DNA of 64,000 bases from Streptomyces venezuelae ATCC 10712. GTDB lineage: Bacteria > Actinomycetota > Actinomycetes > Streptomycetales > Streptomycetaceae. A program made the position numbers and the translations under genes. This document shows positions 53,536 through 62,415 of the stretch, in pieces (position 1 is the stretch's first letter; every line of letters begins with the position of its first letter). The notes beneath the pieces were generated by a model, which ran no database searches, was not told the origin of the DNA, and saw nothing but the letters and a program-made list of their open reading frames with translations. The DNA lies in assembly GCF_008639165.1 (NCBI RefSeq), contig NZ_CP029197.1, positions 186,001-250,000 on the forward strand, read 5' to 3'.

Positions 53536-54339
53536 ATGTCCGTTGCACGGATCCCCAGAGGCAAGGCGTGGGCGGCGGCCATATCCGCCGTCCTCGTGAC
53601 GCTCACCCTTCCGACGGTCACCGCGACCCCCGCCGCCGCGACGACCACCGCGTACGACAGCACGTACTACAAGAACGCGATCGGCAAGACCGGTACGAGC
53701 CTCAAGTCCTCGCTGCACACCATCATCAGCAGCCAGAGCAAGATCTCGTACGACGCCGTCTGGAACGCGCTGAAGACCACCGACCAGGACCCGAACAACA
53801 CCGCCAACGTGGTCCTGCTCTACAGCGGCACCTCGCGGAGCAAGAACCTCAACGGCGGTGCCGTCGGCGACTGGAACCGCGAGCACACCTGGGCGCAGTC
53901 CCACGGCAACTTCGGCACCTCGGCCGGCCCGGGCACCGACCTGCACCACCTGCGCGCGGCGGACGTCCAGGTCAACAGCATTCGCGGCAACAAGGACTTC
54001 GACAACGGCGGCAGCGCGGTCAGCGGCGCGCCCGGCAGCTACACGGACAGCGACTCCTTCGAGCCGCGCGACGCGGACAAGGGCGACGTGGCCCGGATGA
54101 TCCTCTACATGGCCGTCCGCTACGAGGGCGACGACGCCTGGGCCGACCTGGAGCCGAACGAGTCGACCACCAACGGCAGCGTCCGCTTCCACGGCCGTCT
54201 CTCGGTCCTGAAGCAGTGGAACGAGCAGGACCCGCCGAGCGCCTTCGAGGAGCGCCGCAACGACATCATCTTCACCACCTACCAGGGCAACCGGAACCCG
54301 TTCATCGACCACCCGGAGTGGGTCGAGGCGATCTGGTAG
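53536..54339 (+). CDS. Secreted endonuclease I-family (HNH-type) nuclease
   Basis: The 267-residue product has a signal peptide (RIPRGKAWAAAISAVLVTL, cleaved near AAA/TTT) and the endonuclease I core: DWNREHTWAQSHG with the catalytic His, DLHHLRAADVQVNS and RGNKDFDNGG. This matches Bacillus BsnI and Vibrio EndA relatives. It degrades DNA (and often RNA) outside the cell. GGGAAAGGG precedes ATG 53536. A perfect hairpin follows the stop. The lack of Cys in the mature part fits the BsnI-like branch without disulfides. Confidence 0.93.
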   Translation: MSVARIPRGKAWAAAISAVLVTLTLPTVTATPAAATTTAYDSTYYKNAIGKTGTSLKSSLHTIISSQSKISYDAVWNALKTTDQDPNNTANVVLLYSGTSRSKNLNGGAVGDWNREHTWAQSHGNFGTSAGPGTDLHHLRAADVQVNSIRGNKDFDNGGSAVSGAPGSYTDSDSFEPRDADKGDVARMILYMAVRYEGDDAWADLEPNESTTNGSVRFHGRLSVLKQWNEQDPPSAFEERRNDIIFTTYQGNRNPFIDHPEWVEAIW

Positions 54340-54385
54340 ACCGCCCCGCCGCCGCCCCCACGCGACGGCAGGGAGCAGCACCGAA

Positions 54386-54424
54386 CGGAGCCGGGCCGGG
54401 CTCGCGGTACCCGGCCCGGCTCCG
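54386..54424. terminator. Perfect 15-bp hairpin after the nuclease gene
   Basis: Arms 54386-54400 and 54410-54424 are exact reverse complements around a 9-base loop, 46 bases after the nuclease stop. The rest of the 389-base gap to ectA holds the AT-rich ect promoter region and no supported gene. Confidence 0.92.
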
Positions 54425-54566
54425 GCGCGTTCCGAGGTGTGCGCGGCGGGCCCCGCACGCGACCGGCCCCTACGCCTGACCGCTCCCGGGCCCTTCAAAC
54501 GTCAAATGGCGGATTTTCTCACGTTCTTGGCGAGAAGGCAGGATGCACCCCGAAGGCGTTACCCAT

Positions 54567-54579
54567 CCGTTATAAACGG
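54567..54579 (+). promoter_or_regulatory. Palindrome CCGTTATAAACGG in the ect promoter region
   Basis: CCGTT-ATA-AACGG (54567-54579) is a perfect dyad inside the AT-rich stretch 54500-54610. TATAAA within it could be the -10, putting the palindrome over the start region of the transcript. About 150 bases then separate it from the ectA ATG, a long leader. Confidence 0.5.
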
Positions 54580-54728
54580 TCATTTTGCCCTGATTTCTGC
54601 ACCTTTTCCGTGTGGCGCGAGCCACAATCCCCTCACGATCGACCTCGGTGCACCTATCACGCCGTCGCGCCCGCAACAACCCCTTCGGACCAGGAAGTTC
54701 CGAGATCCACTCGGTACCTTCGGCGCCC

Positions 54729-55280
54729 ATGACCACCGCACGGACGACCACCACCCGCACGCCGACCACCCGTACGACGACCCCCATCCGTACGACACCC
54801 CCGACCGTCGAGGACGGCGCCGAGCTCTGGCGGATCGCCCGCGGCTCGGGGGAACTGGACCTCAACTCGCCGTACAGCTACCTGCTGTGGTGCCGCGACT
54901 TCGCCGACACGACCACCGTCGCCCGTGACACCTCCGGACGCCCGGTCGGCTTCGTCACCGGCTATCTGCGCCCCGACGCGCCGGACACCCTCTTCGTCTG
55001 GCAGATCGCCGTCGAGGGTTCGCGCCGCGGAACCGGGGTAGCCGGGACCCTGCTCGACGCTCTGTCCGCACAGGTGGCCGCCGAGCACGGCGTCAGCCGT
55101 GTCGAGGCGACCGTCACCCCGGGGAACGTGGCCTCCGACCGGCTGTTCCGGTCCTACGCCCGTCGGCACGGCGCGCAACTGACCCAGGAGGTCCTGTTCC
55201 CGTCCGCCGCCTTCCCCGCGGCGGGACACGAGTCCGAGGTGCTGTACCGGATCGGTCCCCTCGGCCGCCCGGCCTCCTGA
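54729..55280 (+). CDS. ectA: L-2,4-diaminobutyrate acetyltransferase
   Basis: The 183-residue product is EctA: TVEDGAELWRIARGSG, LDLNSPYSYLLWCRDFADT, VGFVTGYLRPDAPDTLFVWQ and the acetyl-CoA loop GSRRGTGVAGTLLDAL are all family landmarks. It acetylates diaminobutyrate in ectoine synthesis. ATG 54729 has no ribosome site, and the residues before TVEDGA are a Thr/Arg-Pro repeat (TTTRTPTTRTTTPIR) unlike other EctA proteins. Longer frames (from GTG 54612) also lack one, so the start stays open. First gene of ectABCD. Confidence 0.93.
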   Translation: MTTARTTTTRTPTTRTTTPIRTTPPTVEDGAELWRIARGSGELDLNSPYSYLLWCRDFADTTTVARDTSGRPVGFVTGYLRPDAPDTLFVWQIAVEGSRRGTGVAGTLLDALSAQVAAEHGVSRVEATVTPGNVASDRLFRSYARRHGAQLTQEVLFPSAAFPAAGHESEVLYRIGPLGRPAS

Positions 55281-55338
55281 GCCGACCACCGACCGCGTTC
55301 CTGCACGCCCCCGAACCACACCCTGGAGAAGAGACTCC

Positions 55339-56610
55339 GTGACCCTGACCGACATCGCCACGCCCACCGTCTTCGAGACCGTCGAATCCGAGGTCCGCAG
55401 CTACTGCCGCGCCTGGCCGGTCGTCTTCGAACGTGCCAGCGGAAGCCGGCTGTACGACGAGCAGGGCCGCCCGTACCTCGACTTCTTCGCCGGTGCCGGC
55501 TCGCTGAACTACGGGCACAACAACCCGGTCCTCAAGCGCGCCCTCCTGGACTACCTCGGCAACGACGGCGTCACCCACGGCCTCGACATGTCGACGACCG
55601 CCAAACGGGACTTCCTGGAGACGTTCCACTCCACGGTCCTGGAGCCGCGCGCCCTGCCCTACAAGGTGATGTTCCCGGGCCCCACCGGCACCAACGCCGT
55701 GGAAGCCGCACTGAAGCTCGCCCGCAAGGTCACCGGTCGACAGACCGTGGTCTCCTTCACGAACGCCTTCCACGGGATGTCCCTCGGCTCGCTCGCCGTC
55801 ACCGGCAACGCCGCCAAGCGGGCCGGCGCGGGCGTCCCGCTGCCCCACGCCATCCGCATGCCCTTCGACGACTACCTCGACGGGCGGCTCCCCGACTTCC
55901 TCTGGTTCGAGCGGCTCCTCGACGACGCCGGCTCCGGCCTCGACCACCCGGCCGCCGTGATCGTCGAAACCGTCCAGGGCGAGGGCGGCATCAACGTCGC
56001 CCGCGCCGAGTGGCTGCGCGCGCTCGCCGAGCTCTGCCGCAAGCACGACATGCTGCTCATCGTGGACGACGTCCAGATGGGCTGCGGGCGCACCGGTGAC
56101 TTCTTCTCCTTCGAAGAGGCGGGCATCACGCCCGACATCGTCACCCTCTCCAAGTCCATCAGCGGCTACGGCCTGCCCATGGCGCTCTGCCTCTTCCGGC
56201 CGGAGCTCGACGTCTGGCAGCCCGGCGAGCACAACGGAACCTTCCGCGGCAACAACCCCGCCTTCGTCACCGCGACGGCCGCCCTCGACACCTACTGGCG
56301 CGACGGCGCCCTGCGCGAGCGCACCCTGAAGCGGGCGGACCGGGTGGAGCGCGCCCTCCTCGACCTGTGCGGCGGCGACCGGCGCGCGGGCCTCTCGGTC
56401 CGCGGCCGGGGGCTCGTGTGGGGCCTGGAGTTCACCGACGGGGAGCGCGCCGAAGCCGTCTGCCGGCGCGCCTTCGAGACCGGTCTCCTCGTCGAGACCT
56501 CGGGCCCGCGCGGCGAAGTGGTCAAGCTGCTGCCGCCGCTGACCGTGACGGACGACGAGCTCGACGAGGGCCTCGGCATCCTCGCCCGCGCCGTGCGCCA
56601 CTCCGCCTGA
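55339..56610 (+). CDS. ectB: Diaminobutyrate-2-oxoglutarate transaminase
   Basis: The 423-residue product is a class III PLP aminotransferase: GAGSLNYGHNNPVLKRALL at the start, PGPTGTNAVEAALKLARK for phosphate, VIVETVQGEGGINVA, DDVQMGCGRTGDFFSFE with the PLP Asp and TLSKSISGYGLP with the Schiff-base Lys. It makes diaminobutyrate from aspartate semialdehyde and glutamate, the first step of ectoine synthesis. GTG 55339 follows GGAGAAGAG. It lies 58 bases after ectA and 52 before ectC. Confidence 0.97.
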   Translation: MTLTDIATPTVFETVESEVRSYCRAWPVVFERASGSRLYDEQGRPYLDFFAGAGSLNYGHNNPVLKRALLDYLGNDGVTHGLDMSTTAKRDFLETFHSTVLEPRALPYKVMFPGPTGTNAVEAALKLARKVTGRQTVVSFTNAFHGMSLGSLAVTGNAAKRAGAGVPLPHAIRMPFDDYLDGRLPDFLWFERLLDDAGSGLDHPAAVIVETVQGEGGINVARAEWLRALAELCRKHDMLLIVDDVQMGCGRTGDFFSFEEAGITPDIVTLSKSISGYGLPMALCLFRPELDVWQPGEHNGTFRGNNPAFVTATAALDTYWRDGALRERTLKRADRVERALLDLCGGDRRAGLSVRGRGLVWGLEFTDGERAEAVCRRAFETGLLVETSGPRGEVVKLLPPLTVTDDELDEGLGILARAVRHSA

Positions 56611-56662
56611 CCCCTGACCACGCCGCCTCTCACCTCCTCCCCGGATCAGAAAGGGATCACCC

Positions 56663-57079
56663 ATGATCGTCCGTTCCTTCGACGAACTCGAGAACACCGA
56701 GCGGCACGTGAAGGCCGCGTCCGGCACCTGGGAGAGCAAGCGCATCGTCCTGGCCCGCGAGCGGGTCGGGTTCTCCCTCCACGAGACGGTGCTCTACGCC
56801 GGCACCGAGACCTCCATGTGGTACGCACACCACGTCGAGGCCGTGGTCTGCACAGCCGGCGAGGCCGAGCTCACCGACCACGAGACCGGCCGCACGTACA
56901 CGATCGTGCCCGGAACGATGTACCTGCTCGACGGGCACGAACGGCACACCCTCAAGGTCAAGACGGACTTCCGCTGCCTGTGCGTCTTCAACCCGCCCGT
57001 CACCGGCCGCGAGGACCACGACGAGAACGGCGTCTACCCGCTGCTCACCGAACCCGAGCCCGCCTCCGACGACGCCTGA
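56663..57079 (+). CDS. ectC: L-ectoine synthase
   Basis: The 138-residue product is a cupin-type Ect[19 protein letters not shown] at the start, [38 protein letters not shown] with the iron-binding Glu/His area, and [19 protein letters not shown]. It closes N-acetyl-diaminobutyrate to ectoine. AAAGGGA precedes ATG 56663. The length is normal for the family. Confidence 0.97.
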   Translation: MIVRSFDELENTERHVKAASGTWESKRIVLARERVGFSLHETVLYAGTETSMWYAHHVEAVVCTAGEAELTDHETGRTYTIVPGTMYLLDGHERHTLKVKTDFRCLCVFNPPVTGREDHDENGVYPLLTEPEPASDDA

Positions 57080-57128
57080 GCCCCGGGCCCGCCGCCCCAC
57101 CCGTACGAGAGAGGAAGCACGTTCTCCC

Positions 57129-58025
57129 ATGACCTCCGCACCCACCCGCCCCGTCGACCTCTACCCCACCCGTGGCCCCCAGGAGGAACTGATCGGCCGG
57201 AAGGACCCCGTCGTGTGGTCCGAGCCCGGCACGGCGGGCCCCTTCTGGGCCCGTGAACTGGAGGAGTACGACCGCGACGGCTTCGTCACGGTGGACGAGC
57301 TCGTCACCCCCGACGAGGTCGACGTGCTCCGTGCGGAGCTGGACCGGCTCGTCTCCGACCCGGCCGTCCGGGCGGACGAGCGCTCGATCGTCGAACCCCG
57401 CTCCCAGGAGATACGGTCCGTCTTCGAGGTGCACCGGATGAGCGAGGTCTTCGCCCGGCTGGCCGAGGACCCGCGGGTCCTCGGGCGCGCCCGCCAGATC
57501 CTCGGCTCCGACGTGTACGTCCACCAGTCACGGGTCAACGTCAAGCCCGGCTTCGGCGCCAGCGGCTTCTACTGGCACTCCGACTTCGAGACCTGGCACG
57601 CGGAGGACGGCCTGCCGAGGATGCGGACCGTCTCGGTGTCGATCGCGCTCACCCCGAACCACACCACCAACGGCAGCCTCATGATCATGCCGGGTTCGCA
57701 CCGCACCTTCCTGGGCTGCGCCGGGGCCACCCCGAAGGACAACTACAAGAAGTCGCTCCAGATGCAGGACGCCGGCACCCCGTCGGACGAGGCGCTCACC
57801 ACCTTCGCCGAGGCCTGCGGCATCCGGCACTTCACCGGCCCCGCCGGATCGGCCACCTGGTTCGACTGCAACGCGCTGCACGGCTCGGGGGACAACATCA
57901 CCCCGTTCCCCCGGAGCAATGTGTTCCTCGTCTTCAACAGCGTCGAGAACCAGCCGGAGGCACCGTTCGCCGCCCCCGTCCGCCGGCCCTCGTTCATCGC
58001 CGCGCGCCCCTGGGAGCACTCGTGA
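57129..58025 (+). CDS. ectD: Ectoine hydroxylase
   Basis: The 298-residue product is an Fe(II)/2-oxoglutarate dioxygenase: FYWHSDFETWHAEDGLPRMR holds the iron His and Asp, and WFDCNALHGSGDN the second His; NTTNGSLMIMPGSHR is a typical EctD segment. It converts ectoine to 5-hydroxyectoine. GAGAGGAAG lies 13 bases before the ATG. Last gene of the operon; a hairpin separates it from the convergent sigma gene. Confidence 0.97.
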   Translation: MTSAPTRPVDLYPTRGPQEELIGRKDPVVWSEPGTAGPFWARELEEYDRDGFVTVDELVTPDEVDVLRAELDRLVSDPAVRADERSIVEPRSQEIRSVFEVHRMSEVFARLAEDPRVLGRARQILGSDVYVHQSRVNVKPGFGASGFYWHSDFETWHAEDGLPRMRTVSVSIALTPNHTTNGSLMIMPGSHRTFLGCAGATPKDNYKKSLQMQDAGTPSDEALTTFAEACGIRHFTGPAGSATWFDCNALHGSGDNITPFPRSNVFLVFNSVENQPEAPFAAPVRRPSFIAARPWEHS

Positions 58026-58113
58026 CGGGAAGGTCTTCGCGGCGGGCGTCGGGCGCGAACCGCGCCCGGCGCTCGCCGGCTTCGGGGCGCTGAGCCCGCC
58101 CCGCCGGCGTGTG

Positions 58114-58145
58114 GTGCGCGGTCCGGTTCTCGCCGGGCCGCGCAC
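58114..58145. terminator. 13-bp hairpin between ectD and the sigma gene
   Basis: Arms 58114-58126 and 58133-58145 pair except for one T-G couple, around a 6-base loop. It lies between convergent stops and ends six bases before the sigma stop codon. Confidence 0.75.
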
Positions 58146-58151
58146 GCGCGT

Positions 58152-59024
58152 TCAGTCGTCCGTCCCCGTCTCGACCATGCCTGCCCGCAGCCGTTCGATG
58201 TTGCGGGCCAGGAGGCGGGAGACGTGCATCTGGGAGACGCCGAGCCGCTCGCCGATCTCCGACTGGGTCAGCTCCTCGACGAAGCGGAGGTGCAGCAGCA
58301 GCCGGTCGCGGGGGCCGAGCGCCTCCACGAGCGGGGCGAGCGTGTGGAAGTCCTCGAACAGCTCGATGGCCGGGTCCTCCTGGCCGATGAGGTCGGCGAG
58401 GGCGGCGTCGTCGTCCTCGCTGTCGCCGCCGGCGACGGCGGCGTCCAGGGAGGTCGAGTGGTAGCCGTTGGCGGCGACCTGGGCCTCGACGACCTGCTCC
58501 TCGGACAGGTCCATGGCCGGCGCCAGTTCCGCGACCCGGGGCGCCCGGCCGAGCCGTGAACTCAGCTCGTCCGTCGCCTTCGCGAGCTCCACCCGCGCCT
58601 CCTGCAGCCTGCGCGGCACGTGCACCGCCCAGGTGGAGTCGCGGAAGAACCTCTTGATCTCACCGACGATGTACGGCACGGCGAAGGTGGCGAACTCCAC
58701 CTCGCGGCTCAGGTCGAAGCGGTCGATCGCCTTGATCAGACCGATCATGCCGACCTGGACGATGTCCTCCATCTCGTCGCCCCGGGCCCGGAACCTGCCC
58801 GCCGCGTACACCACCAGCGACATGTTCATCTCTATCAGCGTGTTCCTGACGTACTGGTGACCTTCCGTCCCCTCCTCCCGGGCCGCCAGTTCGCGGAGGA
58901 AGACCTTGGACAGCGCACGGGCGTCCTTGGGCGGAAGCTCATGCGGTGCCTCGAGTACGGGCAGTTCCTCACCCGTGCCGTTCGTCGCGTGCGTCGTCGT
59001 CGCCTGGGCCGGTTCGGTCCGCAC
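58152..59024 (-). CDS. SigB/SigF-family RNA polymerase sigma factor
   Basis: The 290-residue protein has regions 2, 3 and 4 of the general-stress family: VRNTLIEMNMSLVVYAAGRF, then MEDIVQVGMIGLIKAIDRFD and FATFAVPYIVGEIKRFFRD in region 2; PRRLQEARVELAKATDELSS in region 3; and TQSEIGERLGVSQMHVSRLL in region 4. I chose GTG 59024, eight bases after GAGGAGG; longer frames lack a ribosome site. It is divergent from a HATPase anti-sigma-like gene. Streptomyces uses several such factors for osmotic stress and sporulation, and its location after ectABCD fits osmotic stress, though the exact paralogue cannot be told. Confidence 0.93.
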   Translation of the reverse strand: MRTEPAQATTTHATNGTGEELPVLEAPHELPPKDARALSKVFLRELAAREEGTEGHQYVRNTLIEMNMSLVVYAAGRFRARGDEMEDIVQVGMIGLIKAIDRFDLSREVEFATFAVPYIVGEIKRFFRDSTWAVHVPRRLQEARVELAKATDELSSRLGRAPRVAELAPAMDLSEEQVVEAQVAANGYHSTSLDAAVAGGDSEDDDAALADLIGQEDPAIELFEDFHTLAPLVEALGPRDRLLLHLRFVEELTQSEIGERLGVSQMHVSRLLARNIERLRAGMVETGTDD

Positions 59025-59205
59025 GGGACAACCTCCTCTGGCTTGCGGTGCGTTCAGCCGTCCGGGTTCGCCTACCCCCACTTCTGCGGCGCACGCATCT
59101 TCGGGTGGGCGCCGGTCTCCGCGGTGACGGGGGCGCATCAGCCCGATCCGAACGGGCAGGCGAAAGGCATCATCCACTGACGAATCAGGAAGAAGGGGAC
59201 CTGCC

Positions 59206-59661
59206 ATGAACACCCGGAGCGACACCCGGTCCCGGACGCCGGGGACGGAGCGGTACGGCACCGGGAACGCCGGAGCGCCCTCGGTCCGTACGCCCGCCCA
59301 GGCCCGGCAGCTCGTCCGTCACGCCCTCGCCGCCCTCGGCCCCCTGCCGCCGTCCCAGGTCGAGGACCTGCTGCTCGTCACCTCGGAACTCGTCACGAAC
59401 GCACAGCGCCACGGGGGCGGCCTCACCGGCTTCGGGATCGGCGTCGGACGCGACCAGGTGACGGTCTCCGTGTCCGACGCGAGCGGCGACACCCCGCTGT
59501 ACGAGCTCCGCGGGGAGCTGCGGCCCGGCGGATTCGGCTGGCCGATCGTGCTGAGCCTGTGCCGCGAGGTGACCGTAGACGCCGGACCGGACGGCAAGAC
59601 CATCCGCGCGGCGGTCGCGGTCGACCGGCCGCCGGAGACCTCACCGCCGCCCCCGAGGTGA
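59206..59661 (+). CDS. RsbW-like ATP-binding anti-sigma factor or regulator
   Basis: The 151-residue protein has a HATPase_c domain: VEDLLLVTSELVTNAQRHGG is the N box with Glu and Asn, followed by VSVSDASGDTP and GGFGWPIVLSLCREVTVD for the G boxes. This is the Streptomyces anti-sigma/regulatory kinase type related to RsbW and SpoIIAB. GAAGAAGGGG precedes ATG 59206. It is divergent from the SigB/SigF-type gene, so it may be its anti-sigma factor, but Streptomyces has dozens of such proteins and divergence alone does not prove pairing. Confidence 0.88.
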   Translation: MNTRSDTRSRTPGTERYGTGNAGAPSVRTPAQARQLVRHALAALGPLPPSQVEDLLLVTSELVTNAQRHGGGLTGFGIGVGRDQVTVSVSDASGDTPLYELRGELRPGGFGWPIVLSLCREVTVDAGPDGKTIRAAVAVDRPPETSPPPPR

Positions 59662-59790
59662 CGTCCGGGTCCGACCGCCCCTCGGCGCCCGCTAATTCCG
59701 TTGAGCCCGCACCGCGCGATCGTGTTGGCTGGCGGCACCGGACCGTCCGTACCGCAGGGGTCACCGCCCGCCTGGAGCAGGGAGTCGAAC

Positions 59791-60582
59791 GTGCAGGACA
59801 GGGATGTCGACCCGGTCGCCCACAACCGGGCGGCCTGGGACAAGTACGTCCAGGAGGGCAACGAGTGGTCGACGCCGGTGAGCAGCGAGGACGTCGAGCG
59901 GGCCCGCCGGGGCGACTGGTCGATCGTTCTCGTCGGGCACGAGCCGGTCGACCGCTCCTGGCTGCCGAAGGACCTGACCGGCAAGGACGTGCTGTGCCTG
60001 GCGTCCGGCGGGGGCCAGCAGGGTCCGATCCTCGCCGCCGCGGGGGCCCGGGTCACCGTGTTCGACAACTCGCCCGGCCAGCTCGGCCAGGACCGGACGG
60101 TGGCGGCGCGCGACGGACTCGAACTGCGCACGGTCCTGGGCGACATGCGGGACCTCGGCGTGTTCGGCGACGCGGCGTTCGACGTCGTGTTCCATCCGGT
60201 CTCCAACCTGTTCGTGCCCGAACTGGCGGCGGTGTGGCGTGAGTGCTTCCGCGTCCTGCGACCGGGCGGGACCCTGCTGTCCGGCTTCCTCAACCCCGAT
60301 GTGTACCTGTTCGACCACGAGGCGCTCGACGAGCGCGGCGAACTGGTCGTCGTGCACAAGCTGCCCTACAGCGATGTCACGTGGTACTCCGCCGAGGAAC
60401 GCGCCGCGAAGTTCGGCGCGGACGCGGCTCTCGAGTACAGCCACACGCTCACCGACCAGATCGGCGGGCAGCTCGCCGCCGGGTTCGTCCTCACCGGCTT
60501 CGCGGAAGCTCCGCACCAGTCCAACGCGTCCGCGCAGTACATGTCGGGCTATTTCGCGACGCGGGCCGTCAAGCCGGGCTGA
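59791..60582 (+). CDS. SAM-dependent methyltransferase
   Basis: The 263-residue product starts DPVAHNRAAWDKYVQEGNEW, the opening of a common small-molecule methyltransferase group. Motif I is DVLCLASGGGQQGPILAAAG, motif II VTVFDNSPGQLGQDR, and CFRVLRPGGTLLSGF motif post-III. GTG 59791 follows GGAGCAGGGAG. The substrate is unknown. It is a single gene 129 bases after the anti-sigma-like gene. Confidence 0.9.
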   Translation: MQDRDVDPVAHNRAAWDKYVQEGNEWSTPVSSEDVERARRGDWSIVLVGHEPVDRSWLPKDLTGKDVLCLASGGGQQGPILAAAGARVTVFDNSPGQLGQDRTVAARDGLELRTVLGDMRDLGVFGDAAFDVVFHPVSNLFVPELAAVWRECFRVLRPGGTLLSGFLNPDVYLFDHEALDERGELVVVHKLPYSDVTWYSAEERAAKFGADAALEYSHTLTDQIGGQLAAGFVLTGFAEAPHQSNASAQYMSGYFATRAVKPG

Positions 60583-60633
60583 CCGCACCGCGGGCCCTGC
60601 CTAGACGGATGCCTCCTGTGGAAGGCTGAGCGG

Positions 60634-61443
60634 ATGACCTCACGCGCGTACGACGTCCTCGCCGGTGCCCCGGACTCCCCCGTCCTCCTTCATGTGCCGC
60701 ACTCCTCCCGGGTGATACCCCCTGACGTGCGCGCGGACATCCTGCTGGGGGACGCGGAGCTGGCGGCCGAGCTGGACCACATCACCGACGCCCACACGGC
60801 GGAGATCGCCGCCACGGCCGCGGCGCGGGCGGCCGCGGCCCCGTGGCGGTTCGTCAACGGGCTCTCGCGGCTGGTGGTGGACCCGGAGCGGTTCCCGGAC
60901 GAGCGGGAGGAGATGCTGGCGGTCGGGATGGGGGCGGTGTACACCCGCACGACACACCGGGCGGCGCTCCGGCCGGCCGGGTTCGATCCGGCGCCGCTGA
61001 TCGAGCGGTACTTCACGCCGTACGCCGAGGGCATGGCCGAGGCGGTGGCGGGGCGGCTCGCGGCGACGGGACGCGCGGTGATCGTGGACGTCCACTCGTA
61101 CCCGACCGGACCCCTGCCGTACGAGCTGCACGGCGAGGGCCCCCGCCCGCCGGTCTGCCTCGGCACCGACGCCTTCCACACCCCGCCGGCCCTGCTCGAC
61201 GCGGCGCGGGAGGCGTTCGCGGGGTTCGGGGGCCTGGCGACGGACACGCCGTTCGCCGGGACGTACGTACCGCTGGCGTACTACGGGAAGGACCCGCGGG
61301 TCAGCGCCCTGATGATCGAGATACGCCGTGACGTCTACATGGACGAGCCGGGCGGCCCGGCGGGCCCGGGAGCGGAAGCCCTCGGGGCCGCCCTGGCGGC
61401 CCTCGTGGACGCCGTGCCCCCGCAGCCGCCCGCGCGGGGGTGA
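60634..61443 (+). CDS. N-formylglutamate amidohydrolase
   Basis: The 269-residue product has the family landmarks: VLLHVPHSSRVIPPDVRADI at the start, VNGLSRLVVDPERFPDERE, GRAVIVDVHSYPTGPLPYEL and MIEIRRDVYMDEPGG near the end. It cleaves N-formylglutamate to formate and glutamate in histidine breakdown, or a related N-formyl amino acid. No hut genes are near, so its substrate may differ. The C terminus has an Ala/Pro-rich tail. The start has only weak GAAGG-type ribosome sequence. Confidence 0.92.
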   Translation: MTSRAYDVLAGAPDSPVLLHVPHSSRVIPPDVRADILLGDAELAAELDHITDAHTAEIAATAAARAAAAPWRFVNGLSRLVVDPERFPDEREEMLAVGMGAVYTRTTHRAALRPAGFDPAPLIERYFTPYAEGMAEAVAGRLAATGRAVIVDVHSYPTGPLPYELHGEGPRPPVCLGTDAFHTPPALLDAAREAFAGFGGLATDTPFAGTYVPLAYYGKDPRVSALMIEIRRDVYMDEPGGPAGPGAEALGAALAALVDAVPPQPPARG

Positions 61444-61590
61444 CGGGAGCCCTGGCCTTCGGGCCGGGGACGGGCCGTCAGGCAACCGGACCAGCCCCGC
61501 GCGCGCCCGCGGCACAGGCCTGGTGAGCTGTACGGGGAGATCTCCGGCGCCATCGGATCCGAACTCCCGCAGCGTATGGAGGAGGATTCC

Positions 61591-62307
61591 GTGCCGGACT
61601 CGACGACGTCGTACGCCGACCTGCGTGCCCTGGTGATCAACTGCACCCTGAAACGCTCCCCGGAGCGCAGTCATACCCAGGGTCTGATCGACATCAGCAC
61701 CGGGATCATGGAGCGCCAGGGCGTGCGGGTCGACGTGCTCAGGGCGGTGGACATCGACATCGCGACCGGCGTCTGGCCCGACATGACGGAGCACGGGTGG
61801 GAGACGGACGAGTGGCCGGTGATCTACTCCCAGGTGATGGCCGCCGACATCCTGACCCTGGCGGGGCCGGTGTGGCTGGGGGACAACTCCTCGGTCATGA
61901 AGCAGGTGATCGAGCGGCTGTACGCCTGCTCGTCGATCCTCAACGAGCGCGGCCAGTACGCCTACTACGGTCGCGTCGGCGGCTGCCTGATCACCGGCAA
62001 CGAGGACGGCGCCAAGCACTGCGCGATGAACGTCCTCTACAGCCTCCAGCACCTCGGGTACGTCATCCCGCCGCAGGCGGACGCGGGCTGGGTCGGCCCG
62101 GCCGGCCCGGGCCCCTCGTACCTGGACGAGGGCTCGGGTGGCCCGGAGAACGACTTCACCAACCGCAACACGACGTTCATGACCTGGAACCAGCTCCACC
62201 TGGCGAGAATGCTCAAGGACGCCGGCGGCATCCCGGCCCACGGCAACCAGCGCTCCGAGTGGGACGCCGGCTGCCGCTTCGACTTCGAGAACCCGGAACA
62301 CCGCTGA
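61591..62307 (+). CDS. Flavodoxin-like NADPH-dependent oxidoreductase
   Basis: The 238-residue product has an FMN-binding opening (RALVINCTLKRSPERSHTQG), AADILTLAGPVWLGDNSS for the second loop and GGCLITGNEDGAKHCAMNVL. It resembles flavodoxin-type NAD(P)H:quinone or FMN reductases. I chose GTG 61591 because GGAGGAGGA lies five to seven bases upstream; the ATG at 61576 overlaps that ribosome site. The middle (ADAGWVGPAGPGPSYLDEGS) is a loop insertion near the active site seen in this group. No partner gene. Confidence 0.85.
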   Translation: MPDSTTSYADLRALVINCTLKRSPERSHTQGLIDISTGIMERQGVRVDVLRAVDIDIATGVWPDMTEHGWETDEWPVIYSQVMAADILTLAGPVWLGDNSSVMKQVIERLYACSSILNERGQYAYYGRVGGCLITGNEDGAKHCAMNVLYSLQHLGYVIPPQADAGWVGPAGPGPSYLDEGSGGPENDFTNRNTTFMTWNQLHLARMLKDAGGIPAHGNQRSEWDAGCRFDFENPEHR

Positions 62308-62380
62308 CCACGGACCGCGACAGCCGGTCCTGAACCGGGACGTTCCGACGGCAGGTCAGGCCCGCGGTCCCACCCCCGTT

Positions 62381-62415
62381 TTGGTTTGTCGCACGATCAT
62401 CAATACGATCCGGCG
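62381..62415 (+). promoter_or_regulatory. Candidate leaderless promoter of the VWA gene
   Basis: TTGGTT (62381-62386), a 17-bp spacer and TACGAT (62404-62409) place the transcript start at or beside the ATG at 62416. There is no ribosome site in between, so the mRNA would be leaderless. Confidence 0.6.
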
